64,000 bases of DNA from Paenibacillus sanguinis 2301083 = DSM 16941. GTDB lineage: Bacteria > Bacillota > Bacilli > Paenibacillales > Paenibacillaceae. Location of the stretch: contig NZ_KB895376.1 in assembly GCF_000374825.1 (NCBI RefSeq), positions 65,460 to 129,459 of the forward strand, given 5' to 3'. Positions within the stretch are counted from its first letter, which is position 1. Every line of letters starts with the position of its first letter. Shown one piece after another: positions 41,390-50,808 of this stretch. Both the position numbers and the translations under genes were made by a program. The notes under the pieces are model-generated. The model was given only the letters and a program-made list of their open reading frames with translations. It ran no database searches and was not told the DNA's origin.

Positions 41390-42170
41390 CTTCTGCCTCA
41401 TGTTCATCAAGCTCGTAGTAATGTTCGCCGCCATCGTCTGGTCTAAAGCCAGTGATGGGCCCTGTCCCAGATTTCCCCCATCTCTCGCGGCCTCGCCCCC
41501 AATTTGGAGCCTCTCCCCAGTCTTCTCCCCAATCTTCCCCCCAGTCTTCCGCATCTGCAGGATTACTGGAACCACCCGAATCACTAGGATCACTAGGATC
41601 ACTAGGATCACTAGGATCACTAGGATCACTAGGATCACTAGAATCACTAAGATGATTTAGATGATTTAGATGATTTGAATGATTTGGATTACCTAGAATA
41701 CTTCGATTAGAAAGTGGATCACTTAATAAAGCCGGATCTATAGGGAGTGTCTGCGATGCAGAGCTTGCCTGACCAGAAGATGTCCTGACTTGGATGGGGT
41801 CTACAAAAAGAGTTGAACCTGTTGCTGTAGCTGCCACTCTTGTCTGAGGGTCGGTACTGCCTGAATTAGTAGCATTCCTACAACCACTGTACTCCAACGT
41901 ATGATCAATTTTCCGGAGCAAAAGCCATTCCTTCATAATAATCATATCCATAAGCTGTATGGTTTGATCGGCATGCTTGCATAACAGGTTGCTACGCTCC
42001 ACTGCCGGTAACGCAGCCAATGCTCCCATCAAACTGCGAAGCTTCTCAGCTTCGGTGTTCATCAGATGGGCAAGCGCATTTTCTTCCATAGCCACTGATT
42101 TCAGCAGGTCATTGACGACCTGCTCTTGATTCGGCCGATGCGGCTCTTCCGGTATTGTTGGCATACTCAT
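41376..42170 (-). CDS. Low-complexity surface protein with shared helical N-domain
   Basis: 264 residues. Residues 10-90 align with the N-domain of the proteins at 1-686 and 820-1149 (NDLLKSVAMEENALAHLMNTEAEKL). Then a disordered Ser/Asn/Asp-rich region with NHLNHL and SDPSDPSDP repeats, and an acidic Trp-rich end (DWGEDWGEDWGE). First gene of the minus-strand surface operon, divergent from a glycosyltransferase gene. Confidence 0.75.
   Translation of the reverse strand: MSMPTIPEEPHRPNQEQVVNDLLKSVAMEENALAHLMNTEAEKLRSLMGALAALPAVERSNLLCKHADQTIQLMDMIIMKEWLLLRKIDHTLEYSGCRNATNSGSTDPQTRVAATATGSTLFVDPIQVRTSSGQASSASQTLPIDPALLSDPLSNRSILGNPNHSNHLNHLNHLSDSSDPSDPSDPSDPSDPSDPSDSGGSSNPADAEDWGEDWGEDWGEAPNWGRGRERWGKSGTGPITGFRPDDGGEHYYELDEHEAEDEEE
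41578..41649. repeat. Eight tandem 9-bp repeats
   Basis: GRATCACTA units, the middle six identical GGATCACTA. Being a multiple of three, changes in copy number lengthen or shorten the SDP tract without a frameshift. An adjacent GATGATTTA repeat (about 41651-41680) encodes NHL. Confidence 0.9.
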
Positions 42171-42287
42171 TGATAAGACCTCCCAAGAGAACGTAAAAAT
42201 TCAGTTCACACACACATACTCTAAGAATATGAAGCCCATTAGCCCAATATGAATAACAGTAACCTATGTATCTGAGGAGGGCTTGCC

Positions 42288-43463
42288 TTGATTACCGTCA
42301 GTTTGTGCATGATCGTCAAGAATGAGGAGGGATCGCTGGAGCGCTGTCTGTCATCCGTGGCCGATCTTGTAGAGGAACTTATCATTGTGGATACTGGCTC
42401 CACAGACCACACCGTGGATATTGCCCGACGCTTCCAGGCCCGAGTCTTTTTCTTCTCCTGGATTGATGACTTTGCCGCTGCGCGCAACTATGCCTTTGAG
42501 CAGGCCACGGGTGACTATATCATGTGGCTCGATGCCGATGACCTCCTGCTCGAAGAAGACCGTATTAAACTAAGAGCTCTCAAGGAGCAACTCGACCCCA
42601 CTGTCGATTACGTGAGTATGCTCTACCATTTATCCCGTGATAAATACGGCAACAGCACCTTCAGCTTGAGACGAAACCGCTTGGTCCGGAGAGAAGCTGG
42701 TTTCCGGTGGTTTGGCGCCGTGCATGAATATCTGCAGGTTGGCGGCAAGTCCATGAATAGCGATATTTCCATTCAACATATGGGTAAAGGCTCTGAACGA
42801 GACTCTACTCGCAATCTGCGCATTTACGAGAAGCAACTGGAGGATGGCAAACCTCTGTCTCCGCGGGATCTCTATTATTATGCCAATGAGTTGAAGGATC
42901 ACGGTATGCTGGATAAAGCCATTCACTACTACCAAGTCTTTTTGGAGGATGGTCAAGGTTGGGTCGAAGACCGCATCACTGCCTGCGGGAAGCTCGCAGA
43001 CTGTTACCATGAGCTGCAAAATAAGCAGGCTGAGTTGGAGGCAACGCTGCGAGCCCTGCAATATGATGCCCCTCGTCCGGATACTTGCTGCCGAATCGGT
43101 TATCACTTTTTGCATGAGGGAAATTATGCGGCAGCGGTCGTCTGGTATCAGTTGGCACTGGCTATCCCGCTTCCCGAGCACTTTATGGGCTTCAATAACC
43201 CGACTTGCTCTACCTGGTTGCCCCATTTGCAGCTAAGCGTCTGCTATGACAAGCTTGGGAAATATGAACTGGCATGCCAACACAATGAGCTCGCCTTATC
43301 CTATCGGCCCGAGGACGAGATCATGCTGGCCAACCGCCGCTACTTCTCCACCCGCCTGGACCAAACCTTGAATGCATTCACAGCAGCAAGCTCAAACGAA
43401 CCCGTATCTACTCAACAACCCGAGTCTGGTAAGGGATTGTCTAACGAGGTGGCCAATGACTGA
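42288..43463 (+). CDS. Family-2 glycosyltransferase with TPR domain
   Basis: 391 residues from TTG (GAGGAGGG upstream). GT-A domain with SLCMIVKNEEGSLERCL, LIIVDTGSTDHT and MWLDADD; C-terminal TPR helices (DLYYYANELKDHGMLDKAIHYYQVFLED). Close paralogue of the interrupted enzyme, so it may partly replace it. Likely glycosylates the neighbouring surface proteins; acceptor not shown by sequence. Confidence 0.9.
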   Translation: MITVSLCMIVKNEEGSLERCLSSVADLVEELIIVDTGSTDHTVDIARRFQARVFFFSWIDDFAAARNYAFEQATGDYIMWLDADDLLLEEDRIKLRALKEQLDPTVDYVSMLYHLSRDKYGNSTFSLRRNRLVRREAGFRWFGAVHEYLQVGGKSMNSDISIQHMGKGSERDSTRNLRIYEKQLEDGKPLSPRDLYYYANELKDHGMLDKAIHYYQVFLEDGQGWVEDRITACGKLADCYHELQNKQAELEATLRALQYDAPRPDTCCRIGYHFLHEGNYAAAVVWYQLALAIPLPEHFMGFNNPTCSTWLPHLQLSVCYDKLGKYELACQHNELALSYRPEDEIMLANRRYFSTRLDQTLNAFTAASSNEPVSTQQPESGKGLSNEVAND

Positions 43464-45312
43464 TTTGACCCATCAGGTTGAAGTTATCCCGCCAAAAGCC
43501 AAGCCTCACATCATCATTGCCAGTCCGATTCGCCAATCGCCTGCCATATTGAAGTTGTTCCTGGCATCTCTGGAACACTTGGAGACGTCAGCTTTTGAGA
43601 TCAGCTATTATTTTATCGATGAGAATGATGAGCCTGATGCCTCCGAGCAGCTTCGCTCGTTTGCAGTCAACCATCCTGAGACTATCCTCGTTGTCAAAGA
43701 AGCCCCTTCTTCCTATCTCCGTAATGAAACAACTCATTATTGGAGTCATGAGTTGATCTGGAAGGTTGCGACCTACAAGAATGAGATTATAACCTATGCC
43801 GTACAGCAAAACGCGGATGGCCTGTTCCTCATAGATTCGGATATTCTCCTGCATCCACGTACACTGGAGCAACTGTATGATAGCGAGGCGGCAATTGTAT
43901 CGGAAATATTCTGGACCCGCTGGCAGCCTGAAGCCGACCCTCGTCCTCAAGTATGGCTGAAGGACGAATATACGCAGTGGGAGCAAGCCTTGGGGGAGAA
44001 ACCGGAGAATGAGGAAATATTGATCAGATATGAGCGGTTCATAGCGATGCTTAAGCTTCCAGGCCTGTACAAGATAGGAGGACTTGGAGCATGCACGCTG
44101 ATCAGAAGGGAAGCGCTAATACGAGGAGTTAGCTTCGATCCCATTTATAATCTTTCGTTTTGGGGGGAGGACCGTCACTTCTGCATCCGTGCCGCTGCGC
44201 TGGGCATTTCCCTTTATGTGGATACCCATTACCCGGCTTATCATATCTACCGCAATAGCGATTTGCCTGGCGGAGAGCAATTTCTGAAAGACACTTTTAT
44301 TAAAGAAAATAGCCCTGCCGGGGCCTCCAAGCCCTTAAGACTCTCTTCCACAGCAAATGGAGAGGCTAACGCCGAGAAGGAAGACGGCCATTTTGCGACT
44401 ATTCCTGATCCTCAATCTGAATCTGTCCCTATCAAGCGGAATCAGAATTCAAGCAGCACGCGGAATAGCCGTACATCGATTATTCATACTCTTCCCCTGC
44501 TAATCCGGCAGCATACGATGGAAAGTGATCTGTTAATGGCCTTGGCCTGCCTAAAAAGCTTAAGCCAGTCCCCGGAGCATCACGTTATTGTCTATCATCA
44601 GGGGGAGCTTGATCGCAGCGAGCTGGAGAAGCTTCTATTCCGTAGTGGAGTTACTGCCGAGGTACTTGGCGATGGACATAACATTGGAATTGCCCAGGCC
44701 CGCCAGGCTCTCTTTCAGCATATTTTCACCCATTACCCGCAAACTCCTTATATTTCCGAAATTCACGTCGATATGCTCTTCCCCGAGAACTGGCATGTGC
44801 CACTCATTCATTACCTGGATGAACACGACGAGCCCATGATCTGCCCTGGCATACTGACGGCTGCGGGAGAGCTGCTTCCCCTGAAGCAGAAAATACCTTT
44901 GCCAGACAATAACCAGGATCTTCTCGCCTTACTGGCTGGTCTTCAACACAGCGGCACACAACCAGGCTTTGTTCATCCCGTCATTCATCGCAAGGAGGCG
45001 CTGGAGTCCATCGGTGGGTATGATTTGCGCTATTTCACAGGCAAACAGGGCTATGAGGACGACAGTCTGTTAGTCGGATACGCTAACTACATGGGCACGC
45101 GCACTGGCTGGCGGCCTAAATGCCTGCTCTCAAGCTGGGTGTACCATGCAACCATGGCGCAGCGCATGAGCCTGCAAGATAAATGGGCGGATTTCGATCT
45201 CAACCGGAAGGGCCTTCTTCGGCAATACGGGGGCTACGGTCTGGAACAACTTGCCTTGCTGCATGACAACCCGGATTTCAAAGTGATGTTAGAGCATTAT
45301 CTAAAGGCGTGA
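43456..45312 (+). CDS. Two-domain glycosyltransferase-like protein
   Basis: 618 residues from ATG 43456, overlapping the previous gene by 8 bases. Domain 1 (about 15-290) is GT-A-like with LFLIDSDILLHP and FWGEDRHFCIRAAALG. After a Ser-rich linker, domain 2 (about 365-615) is another GT-A-like fold with SEIHVDMLFPENW and GYEDDSLLVGYAN. A bifunctional enzyme adding two sugars is plausible. Confidence 0.82.
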   Translation: MTDLTHQVEVIPPKAKPHIIIASPIRQSPAILKLFLASLEHLETSAFEISYYFIDENDEPDASEQLRSFAVNHPETILVVKEAPSSYLRNETTHYWSHELIWKVATYKNEIITYAVQQNADGLFLIDSDILLHPRTLEQLYDSEAAIVSEIFWTRWQPEADPRPQVWLKDEYTQWEQALGEKPENEEILIRYERFIAMLKLPGLYKIGGLGACTLIRREALIRGVSFDPIYNLSFWGEDRHFCIRAAALGISLYVDTHYPAYHIYRNSDLPGGEQFLKDTFIKENSPAGASKPLRLSSTANGEANAEKEDGHFATIPDPQSESVPIKRNQNSSSTRNSRTSIIHTLPLLIRQHTMESDLLMALACLKSLSQSPEHHVIVYHQGELDRSELEKLLFRSGVTAEVLGDGHNIGIAQARQALFQHIFTHYPQTPYISEIHVDMLFPENWHVPLIHYLDEHDEPMICPGILTAAGELLPLKQKIPLPDNNQDLLALLAGLQHSGTQPGFVHPVIHRKEALESIGGYDLRYFTGKQGYEDDSLLVGYANYMGTRTGWRPKCLLSSWVYHATMAQRMSLQDKWADFDLNRKGLLRQYGGYGLEQLALLHDNPDFKVMLEHYLKA

Positions 45313-45395
45313 TAAATAAGCTGCCGAAGAGCTAATATGGAGCCGAAGCAGCGGAGCAACCGCCTTTAAAGCAGCTAAAGGAGGGATTAGGTACA

Positions 45396-46913
45396 ATGAC
45401 ATCTCGTCAGGAGGAATTGCAGCAGCATGTGTGGGAACGACTATGGTCCCAGCCTGTTTCATACGAATGGGACAGTGTAAGCGAAACCGTATATCAGCAG
45501 CTTACTGCTTTGAGCGGGGGGCTAAACGGGTTGCACATCGCCGAAGCCGGGTCGGGAACCGGCAAAATATCACTTCGGCTTGCCAAGGAGGGAGCCAAGG
45601 TTACTCTCATCGATTATAGCCAGCAAGCCCTGGCTAACAGCCAGGCAGCCTTCCAACAGGAAGGCTTGTCTGCCGATTATCTGCTGGCCGACATAAGGGA
45701 GATTCCGTTGCCCGACCACAGCGTGGACCTGACCTGGAATGCTGGTGTACTGGAGCATTTCTCTCATGAGGAACAGGTGCGCATCGTGCAGGAAATGATA
45801 CGGATCACCAAGCCTGGGGGGCTGCTGGTCATCCTCACTCCTTCTGCCGCCTCCCTGCCCTACCGTCTCGGAAAATTCGCTGCCGAGCGGTCTGGAAGGT
45901 GGATGTACGGCCAGGAGACTCCCGTGGTCAGCATGGAGCAGGTATTTCGCGATGCAGGTCTGACCCTCTTGAAGGAGTCCCCCATCGGGTTTCTCGACAG
46001 CCTGGCCTTTCTGGACTTTATCGCTGGATCGGGGCCGTTGAAGGAGATTGCTCGCCAGTGGTACGACTCGCTTGAAGAGACAGAGCGACAGGCGCTGCCT
46101 GGCTATTTATTGTGCTCGGTAGGACAAAACGCTTCGCCCCCTTCCGAGGGAATGACGTCAAGCGAGCAGCCTCTGGCTTCAGCGCCGAAAGTCGACCCAA
46201 AGGCTATTATGGATCGTATTGTTCAAGCCCAGCAACTGATTCGGGAGTATCATGAACAAGCCGAAGGCACATCATCAGAAGAGCTATTGAAATTTCAACA
46301 AGTCGAGACCTCCACCTGGCTGCCGCTCGTCTTGATTCTTGACCAACTGATTCAGGAGAGAGCGGCGGTTGGAGCTCAAACTCGCGTACTGGATATTGGC
46401 CCTGCTTACGGCACACTGCTGCTGTTCAGCGCTCTGTTGGGAGCCGAGTGCTATGGTCTGGACAACACGGCGGAATATTGGCCGGAGGAACCCGCCGCCA
46501 AATACGGCATGCAATGGATCAAGCGTGATATTGAAGCAGCCGGTATTCCCGGTTCAGCACACTATGATATCGTGCTGCTGACCTCTGTGCTGGAGCATCT
46601 GCGCTTCAATCCTCTGCCTGTGCTTCGGGATATTCATGCCCGTCTTATTCCGCAGGGGAGCTTGCTCCTGACGACACCATGGAAGCGGTATGTTGATCCT
46701 CTGTCTCCTGCCAAGGATTTTACCGAATTGCCTGACTATAGCAGCCAGACCGCAGTTGATGCCGCCAATGTCTCCCAAGCTGCACAAGAAATCACCTCCA
46801 TCAAGCTTTACAGCATTGATGAAATCTATGCTCTTGCCGAAGCCGCCGGCTTCAGAATCCAGTCGCTCCAACCCTTCAACAGCTACTTGCAGGCATGGCT
46901 GATTAAAAAATAA
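45396..46913 (+). CDS. Tandem class I SAM methyltransferase
   Basis: 505 residues. Domain 1 (about 25-240) has motif I IAEAGSGTGKISLRLA and LTWNAGVLEHF. Domain 2 (about 320-505) has LDIGPAYGTLLLFSALLGAECYGLD and IVLLTSVLEHLRF. Probably methylates sugars or the glycan made by the adjacent enzymes, since terminal methylated sugars are common on spore-surface glycans; substrate is inferred. AAAGGAGGG before the ATG. Confidence 0.85.
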   Translation: MTSRQEELQQHVWERLWSQPVSYEWDSVSETVYQQLTALSGGLNGLHIAEAGSGTGKISLRLAKEGAKVTLIDYSQQALANSQAAFQQEGLSADYLLADIREIPLPDHSVDLTWNAGVLEHFSHEEQVRIVQEMIRITKPGGLLVILTPSAASLPYRLGKFAAERSGRWMYGQETPVVSMEQVFRDAGLTLLKESPIGFLDSLAFLDFIAGSGPLKEIARQWYDSLEETERQALPGYLLCSVGQNASPPSEGMTSSEQPLASAPKVDPKAIMDRIVQAQQLIREYHEQAEGTSSEELLKFQQVETSTWLPLVLILDQLIQERAAVGAQTRVLDIGPAYGTLLLFSALLGAECYGLDNTAEYWPEEPAAKYGMQWIKRDIEAAGIPGSAHYDIVLLTSVLEHLRFNPLPVLRDIHARLIPQGSLLLTTPWKRYVDPLSPAKDFTELPDYSSQTAVDAANVSQAAQEITSIKLYSIDEIYALAEAAGFRIQSLQPFNSYLQAWLIKK

Positions 46914-46983
46914 CCGGAGTTCTATGAGCAGGCGGTCATGACGTGGCGAGTATTCCGCTAACGTTGATGATCGCCTATGTTGT

Positions 46984-47442
46984 CTATAGCCTGCGCTTTA
47001 GTGCCTGGATAGCCCCCATATGCAGCCCTTCATGAAAGATCGTTCGGATCAGCACCTGCTCAATAGTATGCATGCCCATTTCGGTAGGGGCAAACTCTTC
47101 CTCCAACCGCTCCCGATAACGCTCTTGTATCAGAGTCGGCTGCTTGCTCAACAATTCTATCAGCTCAGACAGCGGAGGTGTTGCCTCCGTAAAATGAGCA
47201 GGACTTGTTCCAAATCCAAACCATTTGTCAAAGCCTGAGGGAATTGGCAGGTCTTCTTTGGTGAGTACCCCAATCCATAAATATTGATCCAAAAATACAT
47301 GTCCCAAATTCCAGCGAATGTTATTGTTGAAGCCTTGGGGAATTGTATCTGCCTGCGTCTGCGATAGTCCCTCTACCATACGCAATAGTTCACTCCGGTA
47401 GGTATGAAGCTGTGTAAATAAAACCTCATGTCTCTTATTCAT
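46984..47442 (-). CDS. DinB-family protein
   Basis: 152 residues. Four-helix DinB_2 fold with metal His residues in LGHVFLDQYLW and FHEGLHMGAI. DinB proteins act as thiol-dependent transferases or stress proteins in Bacilli; the specific role is unknown. Convergent with the methyltransferase gene. Confidence 0.85.
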   Translation of the reverse strand: MNKRHEVLFTQLHTYRSELLRMVEGLSQTQADTIPQGFNNNIRWNLGHVFLDQYLWIGVLTKEDLPIPSGFDKWFGFGTSPAHFTEATPPLSELIELLSKQPTLIQERYRERLEEEFAPTEMGMHTIEQVLIRTIFHEGLHMGAIQALKRRL

Positions 47443-47561
47443 GCCAACTCTCCATTCTAAATATAATGTAGCTAAAACTTGATAATTAAAGGTAAACTAT
47501 ATAGAATGACTGACTTCGGTTTGGAGAGAAGCAGCGTGTTATAGTTAAGGAAGGTGTCATG

Positions 47562-48023
47562 ATGAGTGAAGTAGATCAATATTGGAAACGATTTGCAAAA
47601 CAACATCAATTAGTGTCGAACACGCCCGACTCCTGGATGTTTGGCGATGGAACAGAGCAAATGGGCAATGAGTTAGGCGACTTGGTTGTGAAAGGCATCA
47701 AAACAGGGACCTGTGCATCCTTCAAAGTCTATGAATTGGAAAATGAAAGCTATCCCGAAGTTGGACAATACGATATTGTTCTGGATGGGAAAAATCGCCC
47801 GTTAGCTATTATTCAGTATACTAACATAGAAATTGTTCCGATGAACGAGGTAACTGAAGAATTTGCTCTGTCCGAAGGGGAAGGCGATTTAAGCTATAAT
47901 TATTGGTATACGGAACATGAAAAATTCTTCACCTGGGAACTTGGACGGTATGGCCTCTCCTTTTCCCCGGATATGCTATTAGTATGTCAAAGCTTCAAAG
48001 TGGTTGATCTATACGAGGCTTGA
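47562..48023 (+). CDS. ASCH-domain protein
   Basis: 153 residues from the second ATG (AAGGAAGGTG upstream). ASCH pattern: WMFGDGTEQMGNELGDLVVKGIKTGTCASFKVYE...VGQYDIVLDGKNRPLAIIQYTNIEIV. The fold is PUA-like and binds RNA or modified nucleosides. Confidence 0.85.
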   Translation: MSEVDQYWKRFAKQHQLVSNTPDSWMFGDGTEQMGNELGDLVVKGIKTGTCASFKVYELENESYPEVGQYDIVLDGKNRPLAIIQYTNIEIVPMNEVTEEFALSEGEGDLSYNYWYTEHEKFFTWELGRYGLSFSPDMLLVCQSFKVVDLYEA

Positions 48024-48050
48024 TACTCCTCGCTCGGCCAAGGTACGGCG

Positions 48051-48662
48051 TCAGATGCGAAAAATTTGCCCGGCATCCAGCCTTTGAGTAGACGCCAGCT
48101 CTGGCGCCACATCAAACAAGGCCTCCAAGGACTGCCGTACCCATTGCTTGCGGTCGAAACCTCCCTTCTTGATGCACCACATCACCTCATAGCCCGTAAA
48201 TAGAAAGCTCGCCGCTTGGAACAGCTCGGCCGCCGCCGCATGATTGCGAATTTGCCCGGCCTTTTGGGCTTTGCCAATCACGGCTACACAGATATCAATC
48301 AAGGCCCGATTGAAGTTGAAAGTTCCCCGGTCCTCCTTCAAATTTATAATAAAAAGCTGGCTATGTATATCTACACCCAGCTTATCGCTGGAATCCAGTA
48401 TCTCTTCAAAAATTACCAGCAGCTGCTCCCAATAATTATCAGCTAGCACAAAGGCCAGGCTCCTTTGATTAATCTTCTCGGTGACATCATCGTAGTAATG
48501 CATCAGCAGACTTTCTTTGGAGTCGAAATGATAATAAAATGCCGTCTTTGTTAACTGGCATTGCTCGCAAATTTCATTAATTGTGACATGGTCATACCCT
48601 TTTTCCTGGAAAAGGCGGTAAGCTATCTCTAAAATTCGCTCCCTGGCAAGCATTTTGTTCAT
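48051..48662 (-). CDS. TetR-family repressor
   Basis: 203 residues from ATG 48662; a GTG at 48692 has no ribosome site. N-terminal helix-turn-helix (ERILEIAYRLFQEKGYDHVTINEICEQCQLTKTAFYYHFDSKESLL). Divergent from the flavin oxidoreductase gene with a dyad between them, so it probably represses that gene. Confidence 0.9.
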   Translation of the reverse strand: MNKMLARERILEIAYRLFQEKGYDHVTINEICEQCQLTKTAFYYHFDSKESLLMHYYDDVTEKINQRSLAFVLADNYWEQLLVIFEEILDSSDKLGVDIHSQLFIINLKEDRGTFNFNRALIDICVAVIGKAQKAGQIRNHAAAAELFQAASFLFTGYEVMWCIKKGGFDRKQWVRQSLEALFDVAPELASTQRLDAGQIFRI

Positions 48663-48802
48663 TCTTTCATCCCTCTTCTCACACCGTTTCACTGGACTTT
48701 ACAATACAAAACACTGGAATTGATTATATCAATAAACTCGGCAGAACCCAAAGTGAACTGTCACATATGTCACTGCTATCAGCAGTAGTTCATGTTATCT
48801 TT

Positions 48803-48831
48803 ACCTCGGTAATAATTTTTATTACTAAGGT
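48803..48831. promoter_or_regulatory. Probable TetR operator
   Basis: ACCTCGGTAATAA (48803-48815) and TTATTACTAAGGT (48819-48831) form an inverted repeat matching at 11 of 13 positions, ending just before the ribosome site AAAGGAGG of the oxidoreductase gene. Confidence 0.65.
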
Positions 48832-48848
48832 TAAAGGAGGAGTTATTT

Positions 48849-50762
48849 GTGAAAATTTTCTCAAAGATGAATATCGGCCGTATGAAATTGAAAAATCGTA
48901 TTGTCATGGCTCCCATGGGCACCAAACCTGAACCGGATGGCAGCTACAGCTACAATGCCATTCACTATTTTGAAGAACGGGCAAAGGGCGGTGTCGGCCT
49001 GATCATTACCGGAGCCAACATCGCAACCACCCGATTTGAAGAACGTCCTGAAAATGAGTTATCCAACTTTCACCATGTCGAAAAGCTGGCGGTGATGATC
49101 GAACGATGCCATCATCATGGCGCCAAGGTTTGCGTACAAATCACACCGGGGCTGGGAAGAATGGTGTATACCGATCCCTACAATGCTCCTTATTCAGCCA
49201 GCGACCATGCCTATTCCTTCTGGTTCCCTAACCTGAAATGCAAGGCGCTTGGCAAAGAAGACATTCATTATTTGGTAGATCGTATCGGCTATTCAGCCAG
49301 TCTGGCCAAGGCGGCGGGCGCAGACGCTGTAGAGCTGCACGGCTACGGCGGCTACCTGATGGATCAGTTCCATTCCTCACTGTGGAATCAGAGAACCGAC
49401 GAGTATGGCGGTAGTCTGGAGAATCGGCTTCGTTTCTCTCTAGAGGCGATTGAGTCCATTCGGAAATTTTGCGGCGAGGACTTTCCGGTTATTATGAAAT
49501 ACACAGCCTATCATGGCATTGAAGGCGGACGGGAAATAGCCGAAGGCATCGAAATGGCGAAAATCTTCGAGCAGGCGAAGGTCAACGCCCTTCATGTAGA
49601 CGTCGGCTGCTACGAGGTCTGGTACAAGGCAATCTCCACCGTATATGAGCCACAAGCTCATCAGGTTGAGGTGGCTGCGATCATTAAGCAAAATGTCAGC
49701 ATTCCCGTCATCAGCCAAGGCAAATTGCAGAACCCCGATCTGGCGGAGCAAGTGCTGCAAGAAGAGAAAACAGATTTCGTCGCTTTAGGACACCAGATGT
49801 TGGCTGATCCTCATTGGGCCAATAAGGTCAAGGCAGGAAATTATCAAGATATCGTCCCTTGTATCGGATGCAATGAGTGCCTGTTCGGCGGCTTTAGCGG
49901 CAAGCATTATTACTGCGCCGTCAATCCGCTATGCTACGCTGAACGCGACTACCAGCTCACTCTGACGAAGGAAGCGCGTTCCGTACTCGTTGTTGGCGGT
50001 GGCCCCGGCGGCATGGAAGCCGCAATCACTGCAGCCAAGCGCGGATTTACCGTCGAGCTATGGGAGAAGAGCTCCAGACTTGGAGGCACGCTGCATGCTG
50101 CAGGCAACCCTACCTTCAAACAGGATGTGTTGAAGCTAATTGAGTATATGGAGCATCAAATCAACAAGCTGGGAGTCAAGGTGCTTTTTGGTAAAGAAGC
50201 CACTGCTGAGGAAATCATTCACGGCAATTATGATAAGGTGGTGCTGGCTACAGGCTCGACCAGTGTTATTCCTCCGATCCCGGGCGTAGAATTTGCTCAT
50301 CCGGCCAACGACTACCTTACTGGCGAACGCACCTGTGGTGACCGGGTCGTCGTCATTGGCGGCGGGCTTGTCGGCTGTGAGACGGCCGCCTTCATGAAGG
50401 AGGCCGCCCACGAGGTGACGATCATCGAAATGCTGGATGATATCCTGAAGACCGTCGCTCACAGTAAAAATAATGACCTGTCCCTGCGGGATATGCTGCG
50501 CGACCGCCAGGTCAACATCGCGGCCAAAGCCAAGGTGACGCAAATCTTGCCGGATCGCGTCATTTACGAGCAGGATGGACAGATCAAGGAGCTGCCTTGC
50601 GACACCATTATTATCGCCGCAGGCTACAAGGCCAAGAATTCCTTGGAAGCACAGCTTGAAAATCATGTGAAATCGCTGACCACCGTTGGCGATGCCGTGG
50701 CTTCCCGCAAGATCATCGATGCTGTTCATGAGGCCTATCATGCCATAAGAGTCATGGAATAA
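48849..50762 (+). CDS. Old-yellow-enzyme-type NADH:flavin oxidoreductase (2,4-dienoyl-CoA reductase-like)
   Basis: 637 residues from GTG (AAAGGAGGAG upstream). N-terminal FMN TIM barrel (about 1-340; KNRIVMAPMGT, HGYGGYLMDQF), a 4Fe-4S segment (CIGCNEC followed by CAVNPLC), and a C-terminal FAD/NAD domain (VLVVGGGPGGMEAA, VVVIGGGLVGCETA). Reduces enoates or dienoyl-CoA type substrates. Likely induced when the divergent TetR protein binds its ligand. Confidence 0.92.
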   Translation: MKIFSKMNIGRMKLKNRIVMAPMGTKPEPDGSYSYNAIHYFEERAKGGVGLIITGANIATTRFEERPENELSNFHHVEKLAVMIERCHHHGAKVCVQITPGLGRMVYTDPYNAPYSASDHAYSFWFPNLKCKALGKEDIHYLVDRIGYSASLAKAAGADAVELHGYGGYLMDQFHSSLWNQRTDEYGGSLENRLRFSLEAIESIRKFCGEDFPVIMKYTAYHGIEGGREIAEGIEMAKIFEQAKVNALHVDVGCYEVWYKAISTVYEPQAHQVEVAAIIKQNVSIPVISQGKLQNPDLAEQVLQEEKTDFVALGHQMLADPHWANKVKAGNYQDIVPCIGCNECLFGGFSGKHYYCAVNPLCYAERDYQLTLTKEARSVLVVGGGPGGMEAAITAAKRGFTVELWEKSSRLGGTLHAAGNPTFKQDVLKLIEYMEHQINKLGVKVLFGKEATAEEIIHGNYDKVVLATGSTSVIPPIPGVEFAHPANDYLTGERTCGDRVVVIGGGLVGCETAAFMKEAAHEVTIIEMLDDILKTVAHSKNNDLSLRDMLRDRQVNIAAKAKVTQILPDRVIYEQDGQIKELPCDTIIIAAGYKAKNSLEAQLENHVKSLTTVGDAVASRKIIDAVHEAYHAIRVME

Positions 50763-50772
50763 AGTGAATTCA

Positions 50773-50798
50773 CCCTTCTCTCCATATGGAGGGAAGGG
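50773..50798. terminator. Bidirectional hairpin between convergent genes
   Basis: CCCTTCTCTCC (50773-50783) pairs with GGAGGGAAGGG (50788-50798), one mismatch, ATAT loop. Confidence 0.65.
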
Positions 50799-50808
50799 CA
50801 AATTTGTG

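Noticed and set aside
41435-41647. ILV-repeat N-terminus on the minus strand
   Set aside because: Arises from reading the SDP-encoding 9-bp repeat in another frame; no ribosome site.
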